In this document: piece by piece, positions 23,713 to 34,317 of the stretch
How positions within the stretch are numbered: the stretch's first letter is position 1
How the letters are laid out: the number at the start of each line of letters is the position of its first letter
DNA from: Scilla litardierei
Taxonomy: Eukaryota; Streptophyta; Magnoliopsida; Asparagales; Asparagaceae
DNA length: 64,000 bases
Reading direction: 5' to 3'
Assembly: GCA_030789695.1 (NCBI GenBank)
Contig: CM061130.1
Span: 13,135,860-13,199,859 of the forward strand
Position numbers and translations under genes: made by a program
The notes under the pieces: model-generated
What the model was told of the DNA's origin: nothing
Database searches by the model: none
What the model saw: the letters and a program-made list of their open reading frames with translations, nothing else

Positions 23713-23795
23713 CTGTCGTTTTCGCCCAGTTTCTAGCCGTTGCAGAATCGATTCTTTGGCTGTTATCTTGGGTTTTGGGGTTTGATATAGGGCTC

Positions 23796-23806
23796 CTATA
23801 TATATG
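23796..23806 (+). promoter_or_regulatory. TATA-like box of SIRE-2 5' LTR
   Basis: CTATATATATG; the equivalent CTATATATATG recurs in the 3' LTR near 28646-28656. Confidence 0.65.
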
Positions 23807-24059
23807 AGTGTGCTGCCATCTCTTATACCTTCTTGATGCTATTGAATATCTCAAGAGATCCATAAGCAACTCACAAACTCCTTCAATTCCCTCTCTAGGG
23901 CTCTCAGTCATCTTCATGCATTGAAGTCCAGCTCAAGGGAATTCATCTAAGTGCTCTCAAGCATATCTCAACACTTGGAGATCCTCTTCCATGCCTTGCA
24001 TCCATTCATGAGTAAGCATCTCAAGGCATAGGTAAGAGTATTTACTTTACTTGGTGAAT

Positions 24060-24370
24060 TTGTGTCTCTGATTCTCTTTGTGGGAATTGGATCTTTCTCT
24101 CTTTGTGGGAGGTTGTCACTTTATGGGACTAGGATATTCTCTTTGTGGAAATAACTCTCTTTGTGGGAGTAACTCTCTTTATGGGAGTTTAGTGTCCTAG
24201 TATAGGGCTAACCCTAATTCTCTGAGTGGGAGTTAGTGATTCTCTGTGTGGGAGTCTTGATCCTCGTGTAGGATTGGTTGGGTCCTTGTGTAGGGCATAA
24301 ATCCTCTTTGTGGGGTATCTCCTTGTGAGATTTGTATTCACTTCTCTGTGTGGGAATATAATGAATATTG
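24060..24370 (+). repeat. CTCTTTGTGGGAG repeats in the transcribed part of the LTR
   Basis: About 12 copies of (T)CTCT(T/G)TGTGGGA with a 15-35 nt spacing, downstream of the TATA-like box and upstream of the LTR end. The same block is present in the 3' LTR (about 28918-29106 plus 30969-31060) and in the solo LTR (about 30460-30745). Confidence 0.85.
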
Positions 24371-24575
24371 GTGTGGCTGGATGTACCCAAGTTTGGGGAA
24401 CCAGGGTAAAACTTTGTGTTTGCGTTTGGATTGATTGTGCCTTTTAATTCCTCTTGCATTTATAATTTCGCATTTGCAAGTTAAATTTTAATTGGACAAT
24501 TTTATTGCCATTACATTATTCACCCCCCTCTAGTGTGTGTTGTTAGTATTGCAAGGGTAAGGCGATCCTTACAAT

Positions 24576-24588
24576 TGGTATCAGAGCG
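24576..24588 (+). other. Primer binding site of SIRE-2
   Basis: TGGTATCAGAGCG, complementary to initiator tRNA-Met, 2 bp after the 5' LTR end. Confidence 0.95.
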
Positions 24589-24609
24589 AGGTTATAGCAT
24601 ACTGCAACC

Positions 24610-26680
24610 ATGGCATTCAACACCTCATCTGCGTCTCATGAAGAAGGTCATTCAACCGTTCGACCCTCGCTCTTCAACGGAACCAACTACCCAAGTTGGA
24701 AGATCAAAATGATGATCTACAGGGAGGGTCAAAACCTATGGAACATCACGGAGGTGCCATTTGAGAAGCCCACTACTCCTGCGACTTCTAGGACAAAAGC
24801 AGAGAAGGACTCGATCAAGTTCAATGCGAGGGCCATGAATGCATTACATTGCTCTTTCTTAGCAAATGAGTTCAACCGCATCTCCATGAGCCAAACGACC
24901 AACGATATTTGGCATACCTTGGAGATTTGTCATGAAGGGACTACGAAGGTAAAGAAATCTAAACAAACTGTGTTTAGATATACATATGAAATGTTTAAGA
25001 TGCAGGAAGGCGAAAGCATTTCACAGATGTTCACAAGGTTCATTGATATCGTGAATGCTTTGGAGGGACTCGGGAAGATGATTTCCCAAGAGGATCGTGT
25101 AGAGAAGATCCTTGACTCTCTCACACCTCGTTGGGAGTCAAAGGCCAACGGAATTTTGGAGTCATATGACACGTCCAAATACACCGTTGAGGAGTGCATT
25201 GGTAATCCCATGGCGTATGAATTGAAGCTTCAACAGAAGAAGGAGATTCAACCATCGAAGCCCGAGAAGCCGGAGAAGCAAAAGGGGTTGCATTCCATGC
25301 CAAGGAGGAGCCAATCAAGTGGAGGAGGAAATTTCATCAAGAAGCTCCTAGTGAAGAAGATGAGAAAGAAGATGCAAGTGGAGAAGAAATTGAGGAGCTT
25401 GCCGAGCAATTCAAAGCATTCCTCAAATTCAAGCAAGGTAAGTCTTTGTCAAAGTTTGCCTTAAACTCTAACAAGGTTCCTACTTGTTACACTTGTAGTG
25501 GAAAAGGTCACTTGTCCACCGAATGCCCTTCCAAACCCAACAAAGAAACTTACAAGGGTAAAAGGAAGAAGCATTGGAAAGGACGGTCCAAGTCCAGAAA
25601 TCACAAGAAGGGACTTGTCGGGACCTTTGATGATTCGAGTGAGGACACTTCAAGTAACAAAGAAGAGGATGCAAAGGAGGATGCTCACGCATGATTTGTA
25701 GCCATTGATGGTCCTACTCCAATCCCCTCCGGATTAAATGAAGAAGAGTTGGATGCTTGGCTCGACACATACAACTCCTATGAGGATTTGTGCCTCATAG
25801 CTATGGAGGAGAAGTATTCATCAAGCTCTAGCAAGGATGATGATGATGATGTTGTTGTTGAGATCGAGGAAGAAAAGATCTCATACGAGGAGCTCAAGAA
25901 TAACTTCGACTTGGTCTCTAAAAAGGCTAGTAAGTGCATCAACTCTTACAATAAATTAAAAGCAAAATATAAGATTGCTAAGAGTAGATTGCATGAACTA
26001 GATATTGCAAGTGTAATTCTGATGAAAGGCATGTTTATGACACTTGTGAGAGAGACACACTTCTCTCTCAAGTTAAGGAATTGAGTTCAACTAATGAAAA
26101 TCTTGTTACTCAAACCCTTAGCTTAGAGTCTCACATTCAACAACTTACGTTGAAATGTGAAGAGGAATCCCGTAAGCTCATAAGCTTTATGTATTCTAGG
26201 GATTCACTCCACGATTTATTGGAAAAACAACATCCGGCAAATCATAGAGGAGGTTTGGGTTATATTCAAAATGTGGTACCCAAACCCACCTCTAATTCCT
26301 CTTATGGTGCAAATACAAGAAATATTGCTAAAACATCTAAGAAGAATCACCATGCTTTCTTGTACAACAATTACATCAACAAGAAGTATGTATATCACGA
26401 GGCAATGAGGAAGAATGAAAAATCTTCATTTTTTGCTAAGAAGCAAAATCCTCATTCTTTGCATGCCAAGAAATTTGTTTCTACACTTAAGCATGCCACA
26501 TTCACCCCTCTTGCAAAGGCAAAACCCTTGCCTAGGAAATCCTTGAGATTATGGGTTCCCACTAAGGTTAGTGTGCAAGAGAGGGATAGCTACATCAACT
26601 CTCTAGTTAAGAATGTGATCACCTCATGTGATTACATTAGGAAATCAAACTCCTCTTGGGTTTGGTTGCCTAATGTTTAG
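24610..26680 (+). pseudogene. SIRE-type gag, frameshifted; the only coding region of SIRE-2
   Basis: Gag packages element RNA. The ATG at 24610 is 22 nt after the primer site. The UBN2/DUF4219-type capsid region (FNGTNYPSWKIKMM, then MNALHCSFLANEFNRIS and HEGTTKVKKSK) runs to about 25210. A missing G near 25284 shifts the frame; in the new frame a glutamate-rich stretch leads to the zinc knuckle CYTCSGKGHLSTEC (about 25485-25527). TGA at 25692-25694 interrupts, a second frameshift lies near 26000-26020, and a coiled-coil-like stretch (26020-26220) is followed by a basic C-terminus ending at 26680. That end (SSWVWLPNV) is where gag normally joins protease, yet no protease follows. Confidence 0.9.
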
Positions 26681-27588
26681 GTTCCTCACACATATGCATA
26701 TTGCATGGGTATTATGCTTGAATGTTTTTTAAGCATACCCATTGTTTGTGTGTGTTTCATGATTTTGAAAATATTTTCAAACTTATTTTTCATGAAAATG
26801 GGGACCTTTGGGGTTTATTGACATGCACGCATTTTTGATCCATGTATATGTCAATAGGGAGTTAATATGTTTAAAGTATTTTAAAACATATTTTAACTCT
26901 CTTTTCGGAGGTTATTTGAGATCATTATTTACATTTGGTTATTTTTGATCTCAAACCAAACCTCTTGTTTATTGCCAACATATTTCATGTTTTATTTGTT
27001 TTGGCAATATTCTTTGTGTATCTTTGAAGCTTGATTTTTCCATATCTATTGCTTTGATACACTTTTGGCACATGGCTCCATTATTTGTATAATTGATATT
27101 AGATCCTAGAAGTCAAAAGTTGACCATTTCTATGATCTAGGGGAGCATGAGATAGTGTAATGATACCCACTAAATTTTTCAATTTGGTATCATACATATC
27201 TTTCTTTTCTTGCATATTGTCACATCTTGGTTAAGATGACAAGGGGGGATATATTTGATGTCCACCTTTTTGACGATGTCGAGGGGGAGAGATATATGCA
27301 TTATGTAAATATATATAGGGCGATATATTCATATACATATGGGGAGAGATAAATTTATGGGGAGAGATATATGGGATTAGATAAACCTTTGTATGATATT
27401 ATTTACTTCAATTGGTTTATGTAATCCATGCCTATTATATGTCACCATGATCTTATTTGGTATAATGAGTATTTACTATTGTGTAGCTCATTGTTTAATT
27501 GGTGCATATAAGTAGAGGGAGCTCATTAGCATTGTGCTTTAATTATTTGTATTTTAATAATGTGTGTCATCATCAAAAAGGGAGAGAT
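26681..27588 (+). other. SIRE-2 3' non-coding region with polypurine tract at 27575-27588
   Basis: AT-rich, no ORF of note. Contains repeated 'GGGGAGAGATA' phrases at about 27285-27370. The PPT AAAAAGGGAGAGA(T) at 27575-27588 immediately precedes the 3' LTR TG at 27589. Confidence 0.85.
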
Positions 27589-30500
27589 TGTTGAGTATTG
27601 GTGTTTCATACCAATCTTATTTTGATGATGATCACAACATTATGTTGTTGCTAATGACTCTCATGTTTTAGTCTCTCATTTTTATTTCAAGAATATCTTT
27701 TTTGGAGACTAATCACTTGGTGTAAGGATGGACATCAAGTGAAGAAGGACCATTGCTTGGACTCAAGGAGTGCCAAAGCTTGGAGATGATGGAGAGCAAT
27801 CAAGGCATCAAGTTTGAAGACTTAGAATCTAAGGAAAGCATTGTAATCCATGTAATTTACTTTATTGCTTTCTCTCTCTTTTGAGTCTAGGATTAATGAA
27901 ATGCCTTGTTAGATGGTTTACTCATTCATGCATATGCATTTAACCATCTTAGTGAGCCTTAGGATTATCATAGAATCCAACCTAATAGGTTCACTCTGTC
28001 CAAAGACTCATTTGGAGTCTCTAGCTTTCCATCAGTCGCCTGCTGAAGGAAACACAGTCGACTGGATGATTTCCAATCGCCTGTAGATCCTTTTACAGTT
28101 GCCTGATATGCACAGCTTAATTCAATATTTTTATTGACTCAAACTTGAGCTTTACACACAGTCAACTACTAGTCTGTTTACAGTCGCTTGTATATTTACA
28201 GTCGCCTGTAGATTGGTCATCAGTCGCCTAAGTAGCGTAAGTGCAATCTCTGCATCTCTCTGTTGTTTCTCCATCTTATACAGCAGACGACTGATTAAGG
28301 TTATACAGTCGCCTGATTATTAGACAGTCGACTGTATTATTGACATCAGTCGTATGTGTGCTTAACTGGAGAAAGAGTGCAGCTCTCTGTTTTATTCCAT
28401 CCCCTGCAACAGTCGCCTGCTGAAGGATTAACAGGCGCATGTCCTGTTCTCAGTCGACTGTATTGTCTTCATCAGTCGACTATCCTGGCTCAGATTATAG
28501 CCGTTGGATATTTTCTAGCCGTTGATCAGTCGCCTGTCTTTTGATCATCAGTCGACTGTTCTTGTCATTTTTGTCCAGTTTCTAGCCGTTGCAAAATCGA
28601 TTCTTTGGCTGTTTTCTTGGGTTTAGGGTTTAATATATGGCTCCTATATATATGAGTGTGCTGCCATCTCTTATACCTTCTTAATGCTATTGAATATCTC
28701 AAGAGATCCATAAGCAACTCACAAACTCCCTCAATTCCCTCTCTAGAGCTCTCATTCATCTTCATGCATTGAAGTCCAGCTCAATGGAATTCATCTAAGT
28801 GCTCTCAAGCATATCTCAACACTTGGAGATCCTCTTCCATGCCTTGCATCCTTTCATGAGTAACATCTCAAGGCATAGGTAAGAGTATTTACTTTACTTG
28901 GTGAATTTGTGTCTCTAATTCTCTTTGTGGGAATTAGATCTTTCTCTCTTTGTGGGAGGTTGTCTCTTTGTGGGACTAGGATATTCTCTTTGTGGAAATA
29001 ACTCTTTTTGTGGGAGTAACTCGCTTTGTGGGAGTTTAGTGTCCTAGTATAGAGCTAACCCTAATTCTCTGAGTGGGAGTTAGCGATTCTCCGTGTGGGA
29101 GTCTTGTGTTGATTATTGGTGTTTCATACCAATCTTATTTTGATGATAATCACAACATTATGTTGTTGCTAATGAATCTCATGGTTTAGTCTCTCAGTTT
29201 ATTTCAAGGGTATCGTTCTTGGAGACTAATCACTTGGTGTAAGGATGGACATCTTGTGAAGAAGGGCCAAAGTTTGGACTCAAGGAGTGCCAAAGCTTGG
29301 AGATGATGGAGAGCAATCAAGGCATCAAGATTGAAGACTTAGACTCTTAAGAAAGCATTGTAATCCATGTAAATTACTTTATTTGTTTTCTCTCTCTTTT
29401 GAGTCTAGGTTATTGTAATGCCTTGTTAGATGGTTTACTTTTCACGCATATGCATTTAACCAGATTAGTGAACCTTAGGATTATCATAGAATCCAACCCA
29501 ATAGGTTCACTCTGTCCAAAGACTCATTTGGAGTCTCTGGATTTCCATCAGTCGCCTGATGAGGGAAACACAGCCGACTGGGTGATTTCCAGTCGCCTGT
29601 AGATCCTTCTACAGTCGCCTGATATGCACAGCTCAAGTCAACATTTCAATTGACTCAAACTTGAGCTTTACGCATAGTCGCCTGACGATCAGTTTACAGT
29701 CGCCTGTATATTTACAGTCACCTGGAAATTGGCCAACAGTCGCCTGTCTACCGTAAGTGCAATCACTGCATCTCTCTGTCTTCTCTCCATATTTTACAGT
29801 AGTCGACTGATGAAGAATATACAGTCGCCTGAATTTTTGGCGGTCGACTGTAGTATTAACATCAGTCGCCTGTGCGAAGAATTGGAGAAAGTGTGCAGCT
29901 CTCTGTTTCTATCCATCCCCTGTAACAGTCGTCTGTTGAAGGATTAACAGGCGTCAGTCCTGTTTGCCAGTCGACTGTATTGACTTCGTCAGTCGACTGT
30001 CCTGGCTCAGATTATAGCCGTTGAATATTTTTCTAGCCGTTGATCAGTCGACTGTCTTATGATCATCAGTCGACTGATCTTGTCGTTTTCACCCAGTTTC
30101 TAGCCGTTGCAGATTTGGTTATTTGGCTGTTTCTTTGGGGTTTTGGGCTTGATATAGGATTCATATATATATATGAGTGTGTTGTCATCACTTGAGAACT
30201 CTTGACAACACTTGATAACTCTTGACTCTATAGAAAATCTCAAGAGATCAATAAGCAACTCTCAAGCTCCCTCATTTTCCTCCATTGAGCATTCATCTCT
30301 CTTCATACATTGAAGTCCAGCTCAAGGGAAATCATCCAAGTGCTTTCAAGCATATTCCAACACTTGGAGATCCTCTTCCATGCCTTGCATTCATTCATGA
30401 GTAAGCATCTCAAGGCATAGGTAAGTGTATTTACTTTACATGGTGTAATTTGTTTTCCTATTTCTCTTTGTGGGATTAGGATACTCTCTTTGTGGGAGTT

Positions 30501-31282
30501 TCTCTCTTTGTGGGAGGTTGTCTCTTTGTGGGACTAGGGAATTCTCTGTGTGGCAATTAACTCTCTTTGTGGGAGTTCTAGTGTACTAGTGTAAGGCTAA
30601 CCCTAATTCTCTGTGTGGGAGATAGTGATTCTCTGTGTGGGATTCTTGATCCTTGTGTAGGATTGGTTGGGTCCTTGTGTAGGGCATAAATCCTCTTTGT
30701 AGGGTATCTCCTTGTGAGATTTGTATTCACTTCTCTGTGTGGGATTATAGTGAATATTGGTATGGCTGGATGTACCCAAGTTTGGGGAACCAGGGTAAAA
30801 CTTTGTGTTTACGTTTGGATTGATTGTGCCTTTTAATTCCTCTTGCATTTATAATTCCGCATTTACAAGTTAAATTTTAATTGGACAATTTTATTGCCAT
30901 TACACTATTCACCCCCCCTCTAGTGTGTGTTGTTAGTATTGCAAGGGATAGACGATCCCTACATCTTGATCCTTGTGTAGGATTGGTTGGGTCCTTGTGT
31001 AGGGCGTAAATCCTCTTTGTGGGGTATCTCCTTGTGAGATTTGTATTCACTTCTCTGTGTGGGAATATAGTGAATATTGGTGTGGCTGGATGTACCCAAG
31101 TTTGGGGAACCAGGGTAAAACTTTGTGTTTGCGTTTGGATTGATTGTGCCTTTTAATTCCTCTTGCGTTTATAATTCCGCATTTGCAAGTTAAATTTTAA
31201 TTGGACAATTTTATTGCCATTACATTATTCACCCCCCTCTAGTGTGTATTATTAGTATTGCAAGGGTAAGGCGAACCTTACA
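27589..31282 (+). repeat. SIRE-2 3' LTR, interrupted by a solo LTR (27589-29106 and 30969-31282)
   Basis: Removing the solo LTR and one copy of TCTTG gives 1832 bp, against 1833 bp for the 5' LTR. Ends ...CCTTACA at 31282 before the TCCAT duplication. Word array at 28032-28562. Confidence 0.92.
29107..30963 (+). mobile_element. Solo LTR of the SIRE-2 family
   Basis: One LTR of 1857 bp, TGTTGATTATTGG to CCCTACA, with its own word array (29550-30080), TATA-like box (CATATATATATATG, about 30163) and CTCTTTGTGGGAG block. It is flanked by TCTTG at 29102-29106 and 30964-30968 and has no primer site or internal region, so it is the product of recombination between the two LTRs of a former full element. 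Confidence 0.93.
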
Positions 31283-31929
31283 TCCATCCTCTCATTGTCG
31301 CAATCTCCAAGAGCCTTCAAAGACCTCCATTGCGCAACACATCAAGATGGTAGCTTCTCCATTGCCGCAACATAAGGGAGTCTCCATTGTGCAAGCTACC
31401 AAGGGAAGCACTCCAAGTTCGCAAGTTTCTAGAGCAACTCATCCTTACATTTCTACAACATATAAGACCCCTTCTCCATCCATTGCGCAAGTGCTACAAG
31501 GGAGTCATCTTCAACATTGCACAAGCTTCAAGTTTCTCATCCATAGCCGCAAGTTTTAAGGGTCTCACTCTCCATTGCCACAAGCTTCAAAGCCAAAGAA
31601 TGAGGTCGCAACATCTTGGAGGTGTGATAGGCTCATATTTTACACTTTATTTCTGTAATTTTTCATCCCATAACGATTGCTCATATCGCGATTTTAACGA
31701 TTATACGACGCTTTTACGATATATTTTACTATTTCTTTGTTTCGTCTGATTTCAGGAAATATGGAGCAATCGGGAGCAATTTGGAGCCACAAGGGCTTAC
31801 ACGCATGCCAGAGCATCATTGACGATGATATCGTGAGCTAACAGTGCTGGAGGATGAGTAGAAAAATAAGGACAGGCGAATGAAACAACGAAAAAGTAAG
31901 AAGAAGGAGAAAAGAGTGCTGAACAGGCT

Positions 31930-32310
31930 ACTCGGCGGAGTGGCAGCTCACTCGACTGAGTAGAGCAGCTCACTCGACCGAGTGGAGCAACGCATTTGAC
32001 CGAGTGAAGCTGACACGCCCAATCCAACCTGAAGAAGAGCCGTAATGTACTCGGCCGTGTGAAAATTTCCACTCGACCGAGTGAGAACCCACTCGACCGA
32101 GTGGGGATAAAAAATGTGAAGAAATCCTTCGACACTTCTCTTTTTTTACAGAGGAACTGCAGTAGGTCATACTCGACCGAGCATGAATCTCACTCGACCG
32201 AGCGAGAAGACTACTTGGTCGAGTGGTCTGAACTTCCATAACGCTGAAAACTCCTACTTTCTACCGATTTCTCACTCGACCGAGTGAGTAGTTCACTCGG
32301 TCGAGTGCGC
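31930..32310 (+). promoter_or_regulatory. CACTCGACCGAGTG array in D LTR, with TATA box at 32391-32400
   Basis: About 12 copies or near copies of CACTCG(A/G)(C/T)CGAGTG, mostly the CACTCGACCGAGTG form here, in 380 bp. CTATAAATAC follows 80 bp downstream. Regulatory role inferred from position. Confidence 0.7.
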
Positions 32311-33191
32311 CTTCGGCCAGTTTTCGAAAACTAGGGTTTACAGTTCTTCAGGGGCAAATCTGTCAAGATTTTTCATAATTTTTTGGGCGGCTATAAATAC
32401 CCATTTTTGTGGGCAGCCTAAAGAGAGACTCTTTAGAATAATTTTCTTAGTTTTAATTTGAGTTCTAGTTTTCTATTGGCAAAAGGATTGGAGAGAAGGA
32501 CCTAAATTTCTTATTCTTGAAGCTTGTATTCCAAAATTGGTTTGTCTAAACCCTTGCAAGTTGATATTTTTATGCTATATTTCTCTCTAAAACTGATTTT
32601 TGTGATGAATTCTATTGTATATCTTGTTTCTATTGTGATTTTCATGATGAATTGTGAGTAGTCTCTTTGCTCTAGGGAAAAGGGATGAACCCTATGGATT
32701 TGAAGTATGATTTTTGAGATCTATTGAATTGCTATGTCGCTAAGCTTGTTAAGGGTTAGGGTGTGATTGATTTACTACGGATAGCTAGGGATATTTATTG
32801 GATCTTGATAGCTCGAGAGAGGATCTTGATCTAAGGGAAGCCCTAGATATTTGATTTAGATCTAGAATCGAGATTCCGTAGAAATGGTGCACGAGAGCAA
32901 CCAAAGCTAGCATCTTTATTATATTTCTATAATTATATGCGTTTGTACGATGGTAAAATGGATACGAACTATCACGATCTAGATTCGAACTTAAGTTGCA
33001 CGAGAGCGAGCTCGAGTTGGAATTGAATATTATTGTCGATCTTAATGCTAGTAATTTGAACTAGGCTTGCACGAGATCGAGGCTCTATTTTAGATTACTA
33101 TAGACTTGCGTAGCGCGAGAGCGTGTGTTGGTTTCCAATTTAGTTACGACAAGTTCACCCTAAATCAAGAGTAGTTGCGACAAGTTCACCC

Positions 33192-34010
33192 TTTAATATC
33201 CCTAATGTACCAAAGGATGCCATCAACCTACGGCTTTTTCCCTTCACTCTTCGAGATAAATCTCAATATTGGTTGAGGACGCAAGCACATAGCACATTTA
33301 CTACTTGGGACGAGCTAGCAAGCGCCTTCGTCAACAAGTTCTATCCGCCTTCAAAGACCGTAATGATACGGAATGCTTTGATGTCTTTCAGGCATGGCCC
33401 CCAGGAATCATTATATAAGGTATGGGAGCGCTCTAAAGATCTACAACATCAATGCCCCCACAACAACATAGATGATTGGGAGCTCGTTCATAGCTTCTAC
33501 AATGGTTTGAAAGCGGATACAAAGATGATTATTGGTGCCGCCGCTAATGGGGTGATATTATCAAATATTCCGAAAGATGCTACAACATTACTAGAGGAGA
33601 TGGCCTCTAACAATCAGTAGTGGGCTGATGAGAGGGGCCAAACATCATCTATGAAGCCAATGAGCATATATGAAGCCAAGGCAGTGGCAGAACTAGCGAC
33701 AAAGTTTGACATTCTATCTAGAGTGGTGGAGAGACTTGAGAAGAAGTTGTATGAGCCTTGTGTTGTGCTTGACATGTCAACATCAAATGGGCACACAAAT
33801 GATTGGTAATACAAGTCATGTCCGTTGGCGACGAGGCACATGAGGAACCTGTTGAGCAAGTTCAGTATATTTCTAATTACAAGTCAGGTGGAGCAAATAA
33901 TGGGTCTTGGGTGAATCCGACTTGGAAGTCTCACTTCTGATTTTCATATGCAAACAATAGTGGATCCTTAACGTCGCCTAAACAACCACAACAACAACAA
34001 CAAGCTTGCC
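33192..34010 (+). pseudogene. Athila-type gag fragment
   Basis: Capsid part of gag. The frame is open from about 33192 (NIPNVPKDAINLRLFPFTL) through the retrotrans_gag core: TWDELASAFVNKFYPPSKT, SLYKVWERSKDLQHQCPHNN and VHSFYNGLKADTKMIIGAAANG. TAG at 33618-33620 replaces a codon before WADERGQ, and the frame then continues to a further stop near 33808. A shift leads into an asparagine/glycine-rich tail (SNYKSGGANNGSWVNPTW) typical of the Athila gag C-terminus. The N-terminus is missing through a deletion that joins LTR sequence to gag at about 33190. Confidence 0.85.
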
Positions 34011-34312
34011 TGCTTATCGGCCCGGAATTAACTCCGAAACGATGTCGTTTAACCGCAAGCGCACGGTATAGTTGCAAGAGGGAATCGAACACGGGGAAGT
34101 GGTGCTATACTACCTATCTACTCCTATGTTGAGTTAGACTTGCAGATTTATTGGTGGATATGGATTATGGAGTGTTTTGATTATGATGGATGCGAAAGTC
34201 CTGTCACTCAACGTCGCAAACAAGGAACTCCACAGAGAAAGGAATAAAAGACTAGGGCTTTAGGACTAACCACTAGGATCGTTGGATGTCGATCCTTGGT
34301 TAAGACTCTTAC

Positions 34313-34317
34313 GTTGC
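34313..34317. repeat. Target site duplication of A, left (GTTGC)
   Basis: GTTGC precedes TGATCGCGCC at 34318 and follows the right LTR at 54496-54500; the unoccupied site with a single GTTGC is at 61895-61899. Confidence 0.95.

Larger units (their letters stand above)
22741..24573 (+). repeat. SIRE-2 5' LTR
   Basis: Begins TGTTGAGTATTGG, ends CCTTACA, 1833 bp. It holds the word array (23172-23712), a TATA-like box (23796-23806) and a CTCTTTGTGGGAG repeat block (24060-24370). The joined 3' LTR is 1832 bp and very similar by eye. At 24255-24259 it has the uninterrupted TCTTG that was the target of the solo LTR in the 3' copy. Confidence 0.93.
22741..31282 (+). mobile_element. SIRE-2: gag-only SIRE-type copia element with target duplication
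   Basis: Complete frame: 5' LTR 22741-24573, primer site, gag remnant 24610-26680, non-coding 3' region, PPT, and 3' LTR 27589-31282 interrupted by a solo LTR. The 5-bp duplication TCCAT is intact at 22736-22740 and 31283-31287. No protease, integrase, RT or RNase H motifs occur in the 0.9 kb between gag and PPT, and the gag ends cleanly at a stop, so this is a non-autonomous element of the TR-GAG kind rather than a randomly truncated one. Confidence 0.92.
22028..31621 (+). repeat. LTR fragment E, host of SIRE-2 (22028-22740 and 31288-31621)
   Basis: Starts TGTTGGATACAACG, followed by a TTTGATGATAACAAA phrase common at SIRE-type LTR starts, and has a TATA-like CCTATATAAAC at about 22504-22514. 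The sequence right of SIRE-2 continues in the same style (repeated 'CTCCATTGC' / 'GCAAG' phrases) until D begins at 31622. No coding seen. The 3' end is cut by D. Confidence 0.55.
31622..34013 (+). mobile_element. Element D: deleted Athila-type Ty3/gypsy remnant
   Basis: An LTR beginning TGTGATAGGC at 31622 is followed, without LTR end or primer site, by Athila-type gag sequence from about 33192. It is cut at 34013 by element B. The LTR is related to that of element A (read on the opposite strand): both have a TTTACAC..TTTC..ACTATTTCTT..TTTCAGGA start and the CACTCG..CGAGTG array. Confidence 0.8.

Noticed and set aside
31242..31749. Plus ORFs of 105 and 120 aa
   Set aside because: They cross the SIRE-2 3' end, the target duplication, LTR fragment E and the start of D, so they cannot be one gene.
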